A stretch of 64,000 nt of DNA from Acanthochromis polyacanthus (taxonomy: Eukaryota; Chordata; Actinopteri; Pomacentridae). The translations under genes and the position numbers were made by a program. Positions 1 to 15,100 of the stretch are shown piece after piece. Numbering within the stretch: position 1 is the first letter of the stretch; the number at the start of each line of letters is the position of its first letter. The notes under the pieces were generated by a model. That model worked only from the letters and a program-made list of their open reading frames with translations. It searched no databases and had not been told where the DNA came from. The stretch is taken from positions 8,754,534-8,818,533 of the forward strand of contig NC_067119.1 in assembly GCF_021347895.1 (NCBI RefSeq), written 5' to 3'.

Positions 1-1574
<1,574 letters not shown>

Positions 1575-1591
1575 AAACTAGACGGCTTATC

Positions 1592-2415
1592 AGAGTAAAA
1601 ACAGAGAGAATCGTTGGATTTTGAACTTTCTGATGGTTCTTAAGAATCACAATATTTTATCAAAGCCACTTTATTGTATAGGTCTGATTTTAAAATATAC
1701 TTTTTATCTTCAAAATAAATCATGTTTTTCTTTTCTTTTTTGCATGGAATATGTTGGAAAATGAGTTGATTTTACTGAGCGCTTCTAAATCCAAACTGTG
1801 AGGTTATGACGCCTTTTTTTGCGAGTTTGTGTTCTAACGTTGTAATTTGTGTTTTGCATTTGCTGCTGCCTATCTTGGCCTGGACTCCCTTCAAAAAAGA
1901 GGCTCTTGATCTCAGTGCGATTTCTCGTGGTTAAACAAAGGTTAATAAAATAATAAATAAATAAAAACTTGCAGTCTTTAAATAGATTCTGTCCAAAACA
2001 AAACAATTCTTCAATCTCATCGCATATGGGAAGCCATTAGTGACTCGGCTGTGACCAACAGTCACAAGAAATTCAAGGACTTGTCAGCTGATCTGGACTG
2101 AACTGCAGGACGTGCATACACAGAGCAGATAAGTACAGAAGCAGACTAAAAATGTAAGTAGCAAGATATTGTGTAAAGTCACCATTTTTTAAACACTATT
2201 AGTCACATCTGGTGGCACTTGGAAAGAGAAAGAAACTGAATTCTGTGGGTTGTTTTTGTGATATTTGACATTATAAGCCGTGTAGCCGTGGCTGTGCCGT
2301 TTACAGAGAGGTGCAGGACTTTATACTGCAGTAAAAAATGAGCAAACGATGAGAAAAACATGAGGAGGAAAAAAAAACGCCCCAAAACTGCCTGAGGTTG
2401 AGAAGGCTTATAGAG
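1592..2415 (+). repeat. Interspersed repeat family R, copy A
   Basis: One of four related copies in the window (others at 4570-5419 minus, 14195-14665 minus, 61540-62030 plus). The shared core here is 2018-2415. It contains a block starting 'aagccattagtgac', then 'agtcaccatt', then a 'ggtgcaggactt...gcagtaaaaaatgagc' block, and ends near 'gcctgaggtt'. The first 41 bases (1592-1632) match the far end of copy B in inverted orientation. No ORF or terminal inverted repeat was found within the copy. The class is unknown to me; it could be a non-autonomous DNA element. Confidence 0.6.
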
Positions 2416-3018
2416 ATGATACTATTTTTCAATATACTAACGGACGGTCAGTCACACAATGCAACAATTCTCTGGCACAATGGAATAAGTCACTCGTAAA
2501 GAAAACACGATGATGCAACTCTACATGTTATACATCATGAAAATAATAAAAATAAAATTATTATAAACAATTAAAGCAATGATACAAAGTGCTTTCGAAA
2601 GGAAAATAAAACTTAAAGCAAAGCCATACCTCTATAAAAGGAATAAAAAGGAGGCAGCAGTTTATAAAATGGAGAATTAAATCAGATACAACCCTAAAAA
2701 TAAAAGTAAAATCAAATGCAACAAGCAGAAAGCAGAAACTGTGACATAAACATAGCAGACCTACTAAACTAAAACTATTTAAAAAACAAGATAAAAGCGT
2801 TTTTTTAAGGCTCAGAAGATGTTACTGACCCATGTACTGACACATATCTAACTTCTGCAAATTAAAAATGATTTGAAACAATTATCTGTGGTAAATGGAG
2901 GCATTTGTGATTATCCATTATCTCAGGATTCAAGCCTGAGCTGACGTCCACTTTGGATCGTGTGCTGCCATCTTGTGTTCCTTGTAGGTACTGCAGCGAT
3001 GTGAGCAAACAGTCTCAC

Positions 3019-3142
3019 CTGTTGGAGTAAAAGAGGACGTCGATGAGCGTGGTGGCGATGGACGGCAGCGTGTCCGGGTCCAGAGACATGACGCAGAACT
3101 GGTTCTGGGGGATCAGCACCGGGTGGACTGTGGGATGGATGG
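3019..3142 (-). CDS. castor1: castor1 coding exon 5
   Basis: Encodes residues 173-212: IHPTVHPVLIPQNQFCVMSL, then DPDTLPSIATTLIDVLFYSN. Acceptor TTCCAG|CC, donor ACAG|GTGAG, leaving phase 2. This is the last castor1 exon in the window. The reading frame would continue left of base 1. Confidence 0.95.
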
Positions 3143-6100
3143 CTGGAAGAAGACAAGAGTTTAGATTATTAGTTTATAGAAGCATCCGATAATAAAGAGC
3201 AGAAACAGTTTTTCAACATGTATCTCTATGCAATAACACACGGTTTATTATTTATACTGTGTATTTACAATTGTTTTTCTGAGATAATGCACATTTTACA
3301 TTTATGTTTATACTGATTCTACTCATGTTTGTATTTCTAGGACATGTTTTTCTACTGTCTATATTTCTATTTCAATTCAATTCAATTCATTTCAATGTTA
3401 TTTATATAGCGCCAATTACAGTCAAATTGTCTCAAAACGCTTTACAGAACCCATATGCCTGACCCCCAGAGCAAGCCCAAAGGCGACAGTGGCAAGGAAA
3501 AACACCCTTTTAACAGGGAAGAAACCTCGATTTTGTCAAAAATGGATGTACTGCAATTTCAATCATGTAAGAGGAGAAGAAAGCTTAATTGATTGAAAGC
3601 TTAAAACTGCAACAACACCTCTGTCGGGTTTTGGGGGGTAAATCTACTCACATCTGTTTAAATATCAGTGGATTTCCTTACATTTTAACACCCAGTTCAA
3701 GAAAAACAGTAGCTAAATTTGGTTGCAAGCCCAAACACAGCTTCAAAATGAAGTTATCTTTCTTCTTGTAGAAGCTGTGTGATGTGAAGTGCCTCTAAAC
3801 TACTTTATCCATGCTCCATAACATTTTACTTTAAATAAAGGCTCATTTGGTTGTATTTCACCATACTCTCCTCAGTAACCTGCCTCTCCCTCTGTCTATA
3901 CTTACCAAGTTTTCTCAACTTTATTTAATTTTTTTTCCTTCACCCCGTCAGATAAAAATAATTTAGTGAAAGCTGTCGGTAGTAAAGCTGCATTGGGTTG
4001 AAACATTTCCAAACTAGCCTGATGGACACTTTGTGTTGAGTTAGTGTCATTCACAGACGCTGACATAATGCTGACGACTTCGAGATGCAAAGATATGAGA
4101 GACTGTCAGAGGGTGGACACATTTTTCTGCATGTTCCGACACCGCTGTACAGCATGTTCTGTACGTTACGACGACGTAAAAATAACTTCCTGTAAATGAC
4201 GCAGCGATCCAGTGCAGCTCAAATGTCCCTCCATGTTTGCAGTCTAGTGCAGGTCTGGCCTGTTTGCGTTGTTTCATTAACCCTACTGTTCATTGCTGTG
4301 TTTGCTTAAGTCAACCAGTTGCAGGTGTCTTTGAGCAACAAGTTCCTCCTGATAAAAATACAAACGCTGCATTGGAGAGAGCTGGTTGCAGTGTATGAAC
4401 ACTGACATTTAGGTTAAGTCTCATTATGTGTGACTAAAGGCACTTTCACACAGAAATGACTGCACACCGACCTTAAATCTCCTGCTGAGTGAGTGAATTT
4501 TAGAATATCGCAGTCAATGTATTAGTACATTTCCAAACTTGTTTTTGCTAGATTTGTATCAGAGTCTGATTTCAAAGTAAACACATGCTGAGGATCGTTT
4601 TACACGTTTCTTTGCATTCTGTATGTAGAATTACACTGACTGAGAGGACATCTGTTCAGCTGGTGTCTCTCTGTTTCTGCACAGTGTTTTGTTCCTATAT
4701 TAACTTTGAACCCCAAGCAGTGTCTGGGTGTTTTTGGCTCTTGTTGCATTTTTACTCACTGTGGGCCCATTTTTCACTGCAAAATTAAGTCCTGCACCTC
4801 TATGAAAACAGCACAACCACGGTTAGATGCAGAGGAAACGCAAAAATGTCCTCTACGTAGTATGGCAAAATTATAATGTCAAAAAGCATGAAAAAGAAAA
4901 AAATGAAAGTTAAATTTCTGTAATTTTTATTTTACAAAAATCTGAATAAAATTGGAATTAACATTACAACATTTTTAGAAGTGCCCATAGATGTTACAAA
5001 TACTGCTGAAAGAATGGTGACTCTACATGTTACAGATATTTTACTGCTTGCATTTGCATCTTGTATCCATTCTTTGTGAAATCCACTTCACATGAAATGT
5101 ATTTATTATCCCTTAATTTTTAAACACGTGAGCGCTGGTGGCAACGGAGTCAAAAACGGCTTCTACGTTGTGTTGAGGGGTGCAGAATGTTTAGTTTTTT
5201 ACCTAATCTGTTCAGTGCACATGGTTTATTTGGGCATTTTTTGAAATGAGGGAATTAGATAAGACTACATTGATCTCATAAATGGAGAAACTCACTTGTG
5301 TAACATTGTGAAATAAACAAACAAACAAAGTTTAGATTAGGTTAACTTTCCCAACTAATTAGTTCAAGGACACACGGAAAGTTCAAAATCCGATGATTCT
5401 CTCGGTTTTTGACTCTGATAAATGATGTAATTCAGTACATTTTTAAAAGACGACATGCCTTTCAAACTTACTGCCAGGTTTTGCACTTCAGAGGATGAAA
5501 CAGCCTTTTTTTCTGGTGTATAAATAATAAGAAGGTGTGCATTGTATCACACTCATGTGAGCGACTTGTATTCATATTTGTGCTGTGTGGAGTTGCAGAA
5601 TTGTTATTTTGACCTTAGCAAACAGTGGCAAAGCGACTACGACAGAAAAATTACTCATTTTCTGAAACTAACACCTAAAACTAGTCACAATATTTACATT
5701 GTGCACAGAACTGCATGTCTGAAGAGAGCTACTTTTACACTTTTGCTTAAGGAGTTTCAACTAATTCTATTGTTTTGTTTTGATGCATGCTTTACTGACA
5801 TGTCTGAGTCAGGGCCTGTAAGTATGTTTTAAGGCCACATGATGGGTACATGTTTGTAGAAAGATCCTGAAGGTGGCGCTAAAGGATCTTAACTTCACCC
5901 TCGGACACAAGCTCGACCAATCACTGAGAACTGACGCCAAACGGGACTGTGATTTGTACCTTCTTTGCCGTTCTTCTGGAGGCCGTTGGAAACATCCTGG
6001 CAGTGCACAGGGACAGACTCTCCTCCCACCTCTTTGTAGATGTTAAACTCCTCCTCCAGAGTGGTGACGACCACAGCCAGGTCTTTCTCTCTCACCTGTA

Positions 6101-9100
6101 CAACACAAGCATCGATGGTAAAGTGTTTTGGAGCATCTGAAACATGTAAAGTCCTCAATCAGCATCCCGTTAGGTTGTTTCAGGGTACAACACTGTTCTA
6201 CTTTAAGGAGCTAATCCAGCACGTCAACCATTAATAAACATGCTGACACAAACTTCTGTCAAGGTGCAATGTACGTTTTTTTGCTCGCTTAACATTTTCA
6301 CTTGTAATACATCAACTAAGTTTTTAGTCTCCTCAGCCCTGTTCAGTCCTTCCCTGCAAAACTGGTGAGTGGACAAAATGCAGACAAAGTGGCTTCTTCT
6401 GTCTGGCAGAGGTCAGCAGGTGAATGACTCCAGTGTGAGATGATAGGGCGGAAGTTTTTATGCATTTATGCAAAGAAAAGGGCTCTAAATTATACAACAG
6501 TGAAAAGCTTAAAGTGCCCTCTTTCATTTTAACAAGGTAAGTGCAAAAGCTGATTTAACCGGAGTGGAACAGAGTGGAGTAAAAATAAAAAGTTAAAAGG
6601 CTAAAAGCGGATGGCGCTCACCAGGATAAAGTCGGTCTGGTAAGTGGAGAGCATGAAGACGGAGACGTGCTGCTGGGCGAGGGGGGCGATGACCGACTTG
6701 GCGATCTTGGTCACGCCGACGGCCTGAGAGCTGCTGGAGGCGTTGCCGTTGGAGACCACGTTGAGCGGCAGCCAGATGGAGCTTTCAACCTGGAGGTGCT
6801 CGGAGGGCTGCAGCTCTGAGGGGCATCAGGGAGAGGAGAGTTAGTTAATTAAAGTGAGTCTGAGCACAAACAGTGGGTCAGTGTGCATGCTAAATGTATG
6901 GAAAATTGCATCTAAAATCATCAGATTTCTAGAGCAAAGTCTATTTGACCACCGCTAACTTGCCTGAAATTTTTTGCTGGATGAAATACGGACATTTAAA
7001 ATAGTATCTGTAAAATTTTAGACTGATATTTAAAATTCTTCCCCAGAAAAAAGGCTGCCTGTCGAACAATTTACAGCATGGTTTTCTACTCATTGAAATT
7101 CAACACTAAGTTTTTATGACAATATCTCAGGAACTATGAAAGATAAAAGCCTGAAATGTTATTTCTCACCATGTCATTACTTCAGAATACAATATTTGAC
7201 TAATAGATCAAATAATCTTTGAGTCAGGGTGAGTTGAAATGTGAAAAATATTGAAATTGTCATGGAAGGTTCCATTGTTTTTAGCATATTTTAACAAAAA
7301 ATAATGAAAAAGTCAGCTAGTGATATTTTCTGAAATAAATGTAATTGCAGGTCACAGTAATACAAAACAAAACATATAGTAATGCACTTTTAATCGAAAA
7401 TACTTCATCCATGAATGAAAAATGAAGCTATGTTTATTGAACTTTGATAACTGATGACCAGCTGTGTCATAAAAACAACAACAATTATTGCTAGAAAGCC
7501 TAATCCAGGCAGAATACTTGCTTTGAAGTTCCAAAATGTGCTCAAAGTGGGTTGACACACACTTTAAAATAAAAAGACAAGATCTCAGAGAGTCCTTGGA
7601 ATATCAATCAAAAATTTCAGCTGTCACAAGATGAAGTAAATTAACGAATATTTCCATGAGTAGGATTTCATTCTGCAGATGCAAGACTTCCCAAATGATG
7701 GATTACCACTGTAGTTTAAGCACAACTGCCACCTTGCGAACACAGAAAGACGGCAAAATACTGCAAAACATTAGTAAAGCATTCAATCACACTCCCAGTT
7801 TCGCTTCATATTACATGAGTCTAAAGAAGTCAAATCAGTAGTGCCACAAACACAGTTTCATCTACTTTGACGTAAAACAAAATGAAACGGAAGTATTAAC
7901 TCATGTGTCAAGGGAAACTGTTTTTTTTAAAAACCCACCAGACACAGCAATAAAGAAGGCCAGCAGTTACAAGCAAAGTCAAACCATGAGGAACGTGACA
8001 CATACACTGTACTGTATATAATATATAGGGAACTGTCATGCCACCGGTATTTCAACAGCAACATAGAGACTAAGCAGCAATAAAGTAAATGAAGCTCTTA
8101 ATATCAGCACTTCATTACAACTCCATCTGGGGTCATTCCGTCTCAAATTATGTATTTTAGATTCATTTCTGCTCAGTCATCTCTGATTCGCCTGGATTTT
8201 TTTTAGAGAGTAAAATGTGGATACTTATAAAGACAACTGTGAAGTCTCAAACAAATCAAAGATGGTTGAGCCAAAGGCCGCCCAGTTCCCAATAATATAT
8301 CTGTATGTTCACAATGCTGTAACCTTTGAGGCTGCTTTCTTTTTCTGCTGCTCAAGTAGAAATACTTCTTCTCTCCCACCTGCTGTGTCCTCCTTCGCCA
8401 CAGAGACCTGAAACGTTCTCGCTATTTATACTGCAAAGCGCCACAAGTGAAAATTATGCCCAGGAGAGGCCAGCGGCACCTACACCACCACCACCAACGC
8501 TACAAGATGCTTGGCAGCAGAATGTGACTTCACACCAGTGAATTTATGCACCAAGTGTTTGTCGAGGTGAGGAGGGGTCATAGTTTAAACAGGGTGAATC
8601 CTCAGAATGCGAGTCTCTGAGCCAAAACGGAAGAAAGGGATGCACAGCATACCGACTAAGACACCGTGAAATGTTCTCTTGTATTATGAACAGTTAAGAC
8701 TTTTAACACCAAACACACTTGTAGGTACTCAGTAGGAGGTAAAATTTCTCTTCCATGTCTGAGATGCATCTCTATCTTAAGTTTTTGGAGGCACAAATCT
8801 TTTTTGGTTTCATAAACGTTCATCCACCTAAAAGCATTACTGAATGGTTTCTACCTCCTGCAGTGAATACTCCTTTTTCTACTTCTTCATTCCCCTTCGG
8901 AGGGCCATTGTTCTGGTTGGCATAATTTGTCAGAAGCAGCCCCTTGTGGCTTCGCTACACCAGCTTTCACCTCCTAAAATAGGCACTCGGATAGAAGGAG
9001 AGCAGAGGAGACAGAGTACCGGAGCAGCTGCAGGCGATATATGCCTTTAACATCGACATCTGTGTGGAAGGACCAGACGAAAATTGGAGAATGAAGAGGG

Positions 9101-12100
9101 AATGGGATTGTAAAGTGTATGCACATTGTTTTATTGTTGATTTTGTTGAAGTGGAGTCAGACAGAGATGTGAGCTTTCAAGAGGATAAATATTAAATATT
9201 TTAATAGTTGGTGAGTCTATGTGTTAGCTCTTTGACTGGTAAAATAATTGTTCAGTGTAGGATACTAAATAAAGCACATGAAAAAAAAAGTTAATTGTTT
9301 TGTGGGGTGACCAAGAAATTCGCAAGACAGTATGGTTTGTTTTTGAAATCATTTTAGAGATATGCAGTTCAAGAGTCAGGGAATGTATACTGACAGTCAA
9401 TAGAAACTGAGGTAGAAATGTACGCAGAATTCTACTTGTAGGGGGTTATAATTATTCATTGTGGATTTACTGATGATCTAGTGCCCTGGAAGTTGAGATA
9501 ATGATCAGTTGTCATTTTGTCATGATTCATTGCACATGGGTTGGTCACTTTGCAAAAGTGAACCAAATACACACCAAGCAATACTCAGTATCTGCACAAT
9601 TTGAGAATGGGTTTTGAAGGCCTATATAAAGGCCCAAAAAAGGCCACCATTGTTAGTCCAGTGAACAGCATCATGCCGCGTCTATCACATGAACAACGTC
9701 TCTGGGCACTGGGTATGGTGGAGGCCGGTTTGAGCTACAGTGATGTAGCCAGGCGTACGGGCTGTTCCCAACCCACAATCAGAAGCCTGGTCCAAAGCAT
9801 GCGCCGACAGATTGCTGCCTACATCGAAGCAAATGGAGGCCATACTCCATATTGACTGTTGTGACTTTGTGTTTGGCAGGTGCCGTTTTCTTTTGTGAAA
9901 TTCTTTATTTTGAAATCATTCTTGAAACTTTAGATTTTTGTTTCTGTATGCCAATATGCTAAACAAACGATTCATATGAAGAAAATCCAGTTTCGGGCTT
10001 CAAAATAAAAATTATGTTGAAAAATATGGTCTCAAAGTTTTGACTGTCAGTGTATTATAGTTTTCTTGTAGTAGCTGACTGCACCACCAGGTGGCGCCTC
10101 TTGCTGTTTTTTGGGATGGAGTTCCAGGTATGTTCACTGACCACCAGTAAGAGTCCATAAAACAAGCGCCCCTTCCAGCTGTCTGACTGCTAAGGTTGCA
10201 GTCATATTTACAAACTCTACAAGTCAGCTGTCTGGTTTAGCTAGCAACTTGATGCTAATGCTATGCTAGGACTATCATGCTAACACAGGCCAGGAGCTGT
10301 AGCAGCTAATGCCACAACCATTCAGGAGCAGCAGGACTGACTACATGTTTCTACCAACATGTAAACTAAAATCATGAAGTGTCGGCGACACTAAATACAC
10401 ATTTTACAGGTGGCAGTAAACACCGACAGATTTTCTGAACTCATAAGGTTGCTGCAACAGTATTTGTGGATGTTTTTTCCACCTGAGCAGCGGTTTCCAG
10501 CAGCTGGACTAACGCTAACCAAACTCAACAAGTTGCTCCATCATGCAGATCAGGTGTGAGGATTGTTTGGATATTAAACCATTATGACTCAAGTCTGCTG
10601 TGAGAGATGAGTAACATTATTCACTGTGGAAGACTGCAGCTCGTTTCAAATGCAACTTATTTTGTACAGAACATTAAATTATTAAAAATGGTTTTATCAG
10701 TGCATGAAAACTGCTTTTAAACCATTTTGACAATCAATCAATTACTGATATGGCCAAAAACTGATAAGGAAATTGTTTAAAAATTACATCTTTGATGGAG
10801 ATTATTTCTGAAATGTAGCTGCTGTGTTCATCTCCACAAGATCTTTTTAAAATGCTATTTTAAAATGAAAAAGGATTAATGTGGATATAGCTTTCTATCC
10901 ACCAATCTTCTGTTTGTGATCCTTTTTTGTGAAGGCATATTAGAAGCAACAGTCCAGCCTTCATTGGAGATAACTCAATATCAGAGAGAAATTACTCCAT
11001 TTCACACAAATGAAAATATTCATCACCCAGTTAGAAGCAGAACAAAACTACACTCCATTCTTTAAAGGGACACGAAAAGACATATTTGCTAGATATTGTA
11101 TCTTGGACAGCCTTTTTCCCTGTATTATATGCTTGTCTACACCTATCCTACCATGTGAGGCCTGTGAAGCGGAGCAAGGAAGGAAGGAAATTACTTTAGA
11201 ATGGTAAAACAACAGAGTCTTATGCTGTGTCCCGATACAACGCCACATATTAGTGGTGAACATGATTAGAGTATGTTGTGAGATTATATTGAAATTGGCA
11301 ATTGCTTCCCTAAATTGCTGTTCTGGGCCATAATTTTCTGTTTGTGCCTTTCACATGTCAGCTGGGGTAGGCTACAAATGCCAGTGTACAGTGCATAATT
11401 AAAGATGTCAGTGCACAGTGTGGGAACACACTACTCTGCCTGGTGAAAGATGTGCATGCACAAGGGTATTTTACCTTTGAATCCTTCCTCATCAAGGACC
11501 ACAGTGTAGTTCTCTGGCGTCTCTGTCAGACTGAAAAACTTGCATCTGAAGCAGAAGAGGAAGCGCAGATGGAGAGAGGTGTGAAGTTGGAAAATGAGAA
11601 AAGATGAGAGAGAAAGAGGAAAGACGGGGAGAGAACAGCGTTATTCATCCGCGAGCAACAAAAGGCAGTTCACATTTTCATAACAACAGCTACCAGGAAG
11701 CAAAGGGGGTTCTCCGAAATGTAAACGGGGTTCAGGACCGGCTGTCACTCAATTAGCGCAAACCCAAAGCTCAGCATTATGCCTGCATCACTCTTTTGTC
11801 TACAGCCAATGGTGGGTAACGCAGCAAACTGGGGCACTGCTTCGGTTACCAACTGACCCATTCAGTTCTGCACAACACAGTTTTAAATGAGATGATATGT
11901 CAGCTTTGGAATTCACTGGATCCTACTGCAACAGCATACAAGTACACGATGAAAACTGTGTTCAAAGCTTGAAGAAATGTCTATTAACATGATTATTTTT
12001 AGACAACCGTGCAAATTTGCTCTAAAAAAGAGCCCCTTTCATTAAATATTTGAATAGACAGTGCAGTTTTTCCAGCTGATGACAGAATGAGGGGGAAATT

Positions 12101-15100
12101 TTACAAAAATAGAAAAAAGACCAGCTGGAATTTCTGTTTCTGTAATTTCTCCATCATGTTTGGAACTAAATGCATTTACTTTCAAAGGCTGTTGCTGGGT
12201 CTGGCCAGCATTCAGTCCTACTGAATGTTGGCATTGTGAAACGTTGAAAAAGAGTAGCAGGGGAGCGACTGATGGGAAAATCAGGCCCATGGGATTTGTT
12301 ACGGTTTGAAGAAACAACTGGGCAGCGAACACACATTTTCTTGGATTACATAAAACGTTTTCGAGGAAAATGTACTTTTCTGAATGCGAGAAATTCCTCT
12401 TCTACAACGGACTCTTTCTTGGAAACAGAAGAGGGAAAAAAAACAATTAGATTGGGACCGGATTGTGGGATTACTTTCAAGCAGAGAGAACAGATTAGTA
12501 ACACAGGGGATGAACTCTCTTGCTCACTGGGACAATAATGGGACCTTTGACAAGACAAACAAGTGTTTAATGCGCAAATTTCAATTGTCAAACCTCCTCC
12601 TGAATGAAATGTACCTAAAGCACTGTGAATATTTCTGGTTCTTCCTCTTCTCCTGGTCCAATCATGTGTATAAAAACGGAACAATTTCAACTTCAGAAGA
12701 TCTGAATTTGGAAATTCTTAATGGCTGAGCTTAGAATTCTCTTGCATGTGCTGCAAACGGAAGCAAAAGATCACACTTTGTGGAAAGACGATAAAACATT
12801 TAGCAGTTTAGACAAGTTCTTTTGAATTCTGGGTGAATTTTAAATGAATTCAGCAACTATGGGATCGAGCTATGATATGCTCCTCTGACTAGTTTGGTCT
12901 CTGCAGCAGCAGTGGCATAACTACACTTTTTGATTTCTTGTAGAGAGTTAAATGAGAGGATTAATACTGTCCTTGTGTGTGTCTGTGCAATAGGAATCCG
13001 GAGCCAGGAGACAATTAGCTTAGCTTAGCACAGAAATTGCTGTGTCTCTGACGGGTTGCAACGTGCTCTTACATCTTTGATTTTCTCATCTAACTGTTGG
13101 CAAGAAAGCAAATTTCCCAAGTTATTGCACTTTACTTTTACATAACTAGAACGCTCTTCTCAGTATCATTTCATTTTTTATATTAAGGCAGATAAATACA
13201 TGTTAATGCTTAAAAAACAACTTGTTTTGGACATACATCTCAGTGAAGCAACAAAGAATGTTATTATACTGTCAAGAGGTGATGTCCACTTATAGTCGGA
13301 TGAATAAAGAGGGTAAATTATTCATCATTTGATTAATTGGCATTCATATTTATGCCAATTGAAATACATTAACCTGGAAAACAGAAGAGAAAGGGCATGC
13401 AGGTCAAAAAATGTAAAACCAGAAGTTTTAATTTGCAAAAAGAGGACATTGTGGATTTTAGCTAGTAAAGTGCCACCATTAGAAGTCTGCTGTGACATTT
13501 AATGCCCACTGGTCAAAGTTGTTGGTTTGTAGCCGAGCTGATGTGCACTACAAGAGCGTTAAAGTAGTCCAGTGGCTGATTGATGTCACCGTTACAGCAG
13601 CCCAAGTCAAGACAATGACATCAGGATATGGACTGATGTGCACCGTTTTGTATTTTTCATCAATAAGAGTGCCAACTACCAATTAAAAATGTTCATCCTT
13701 AGAGCAAATACAAATGAACCGCCTGGCTCAAAGTAAGTTTTTCCCTTTAAGAGGCTTTTCCACTGAGTTAGTGAGGCATAGACAGCAGATGAGCTCTCTT
13801 TATTTTCTTTAAATCCCTGAAAAGGAAGTGCAGCATATTCCTGTTTTCTTAAAACATCTCAGTGAGGATACACCTTCCTCTTCCTCTGCTTATCAGTCAG
13901 CTGAGGATATTAGAGCCCAAGTGAGAACGGCGAACTCCTGACTCAGCAAAAAGTAATCCCTGCCGCGGAACGGGACAATCACGCCACCGAGAGACAAAGA
14001 GAGAGAGCGAGAGAGAGAGCGAGAGAGAGCGAGAGCGAGAGCGAGAGAGAGAGAGAGAGAGAGAGAGCACTGTAACGCCAACTACCAGCTGTGCAAGCAC
14101 GCTCAGCCAGACCATTGTGTTATAATACCCCTCTCACTTCCTGTTGACCCTTCACCTTCCTCAGCTCGCGGTTTCCTGCAGGTAGTGCAAGTTAACCCTC
14201 CGAACCACCAAGCAGTTTCTGTGTTCTTCGCTCTTGTCACACTTTTACCCACTGTGGGCTCAATATCAAGTGCAAGTATCAAGTACCTATAGAAGCAACA
14301 CAGCCATGGCTGAAAGGAGACAAATAATAAAACTGTATTTTGTGCAGTTTAACAACGTTATGGAGCCACAAATCAACAAAAACGGGGAAAAAATTTGATT
14401 TCTTTGATAAATATTGGGGGAAATAATGGAACCAGCATGCACAACATTTTTCCGGGTGTTACCAATACTGGAAAAAGTGTGATTCAACAGGAGAAAGACA
14501 TTTTTACCACTCATGCATTTTTTAAAATTAGTTTCCATATTTACTCCTACCTGCTCTGTGCAGTTCAGTCCAATGCACTGGAAAGACCCCTGAATTATTT
14601 TAAATGACTGTCAGCTGCAACTGACTCAGTCATGGCTTCTCAATTGTACTGAAGAATGCAGAATTTTATTTTATCTTTTATCGAATCTGGTCAAAGCGAA
14701 CCGTATATTTTTGGCAAATTTTTAAACAAGACATGTAGAATAAAGTGACTTTGATTAAATACGTCTTGAATTTGTATTGTTTCTCAATAAAACAGCACAT
14801 TTTTCTTCTGTTTTTGCAGTTTTTGGCTCTGCTAAATAGTTTCACTGTGGACATTTTTAAAAAGATAATACACCTTTTAAATTTGCTGCGGATTCTGGGG
14901 CTCAGAAAATCAAACAGGTGGCCTACAAGTGAGAGCGATCAAAGTGTGAAAGCTTTACCACATGTGCTGCTTTTAGGACAGTGAAGCCCTGACACTACAC
15001 CTGCAACTCGCTGACTGTCTGCTGTCAAACAACCCGATGGAAATCTGTGTGCAAAACGAGTTTGCGTATTTGGTTTCCTGTTTGTGAAGCACAGAGTGCA

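Noticed and set aside
12346..12728. Two overlapping 114-codon frames on opposite strands
   Set aside because: They lie in castor1 intron 1, with no homology that I recognise, no splice context and intron-like composition.
13893..14115. Ser/Leu- and Arg-rich frames
   Set aside because: They are translations of the (GA)n repeat.
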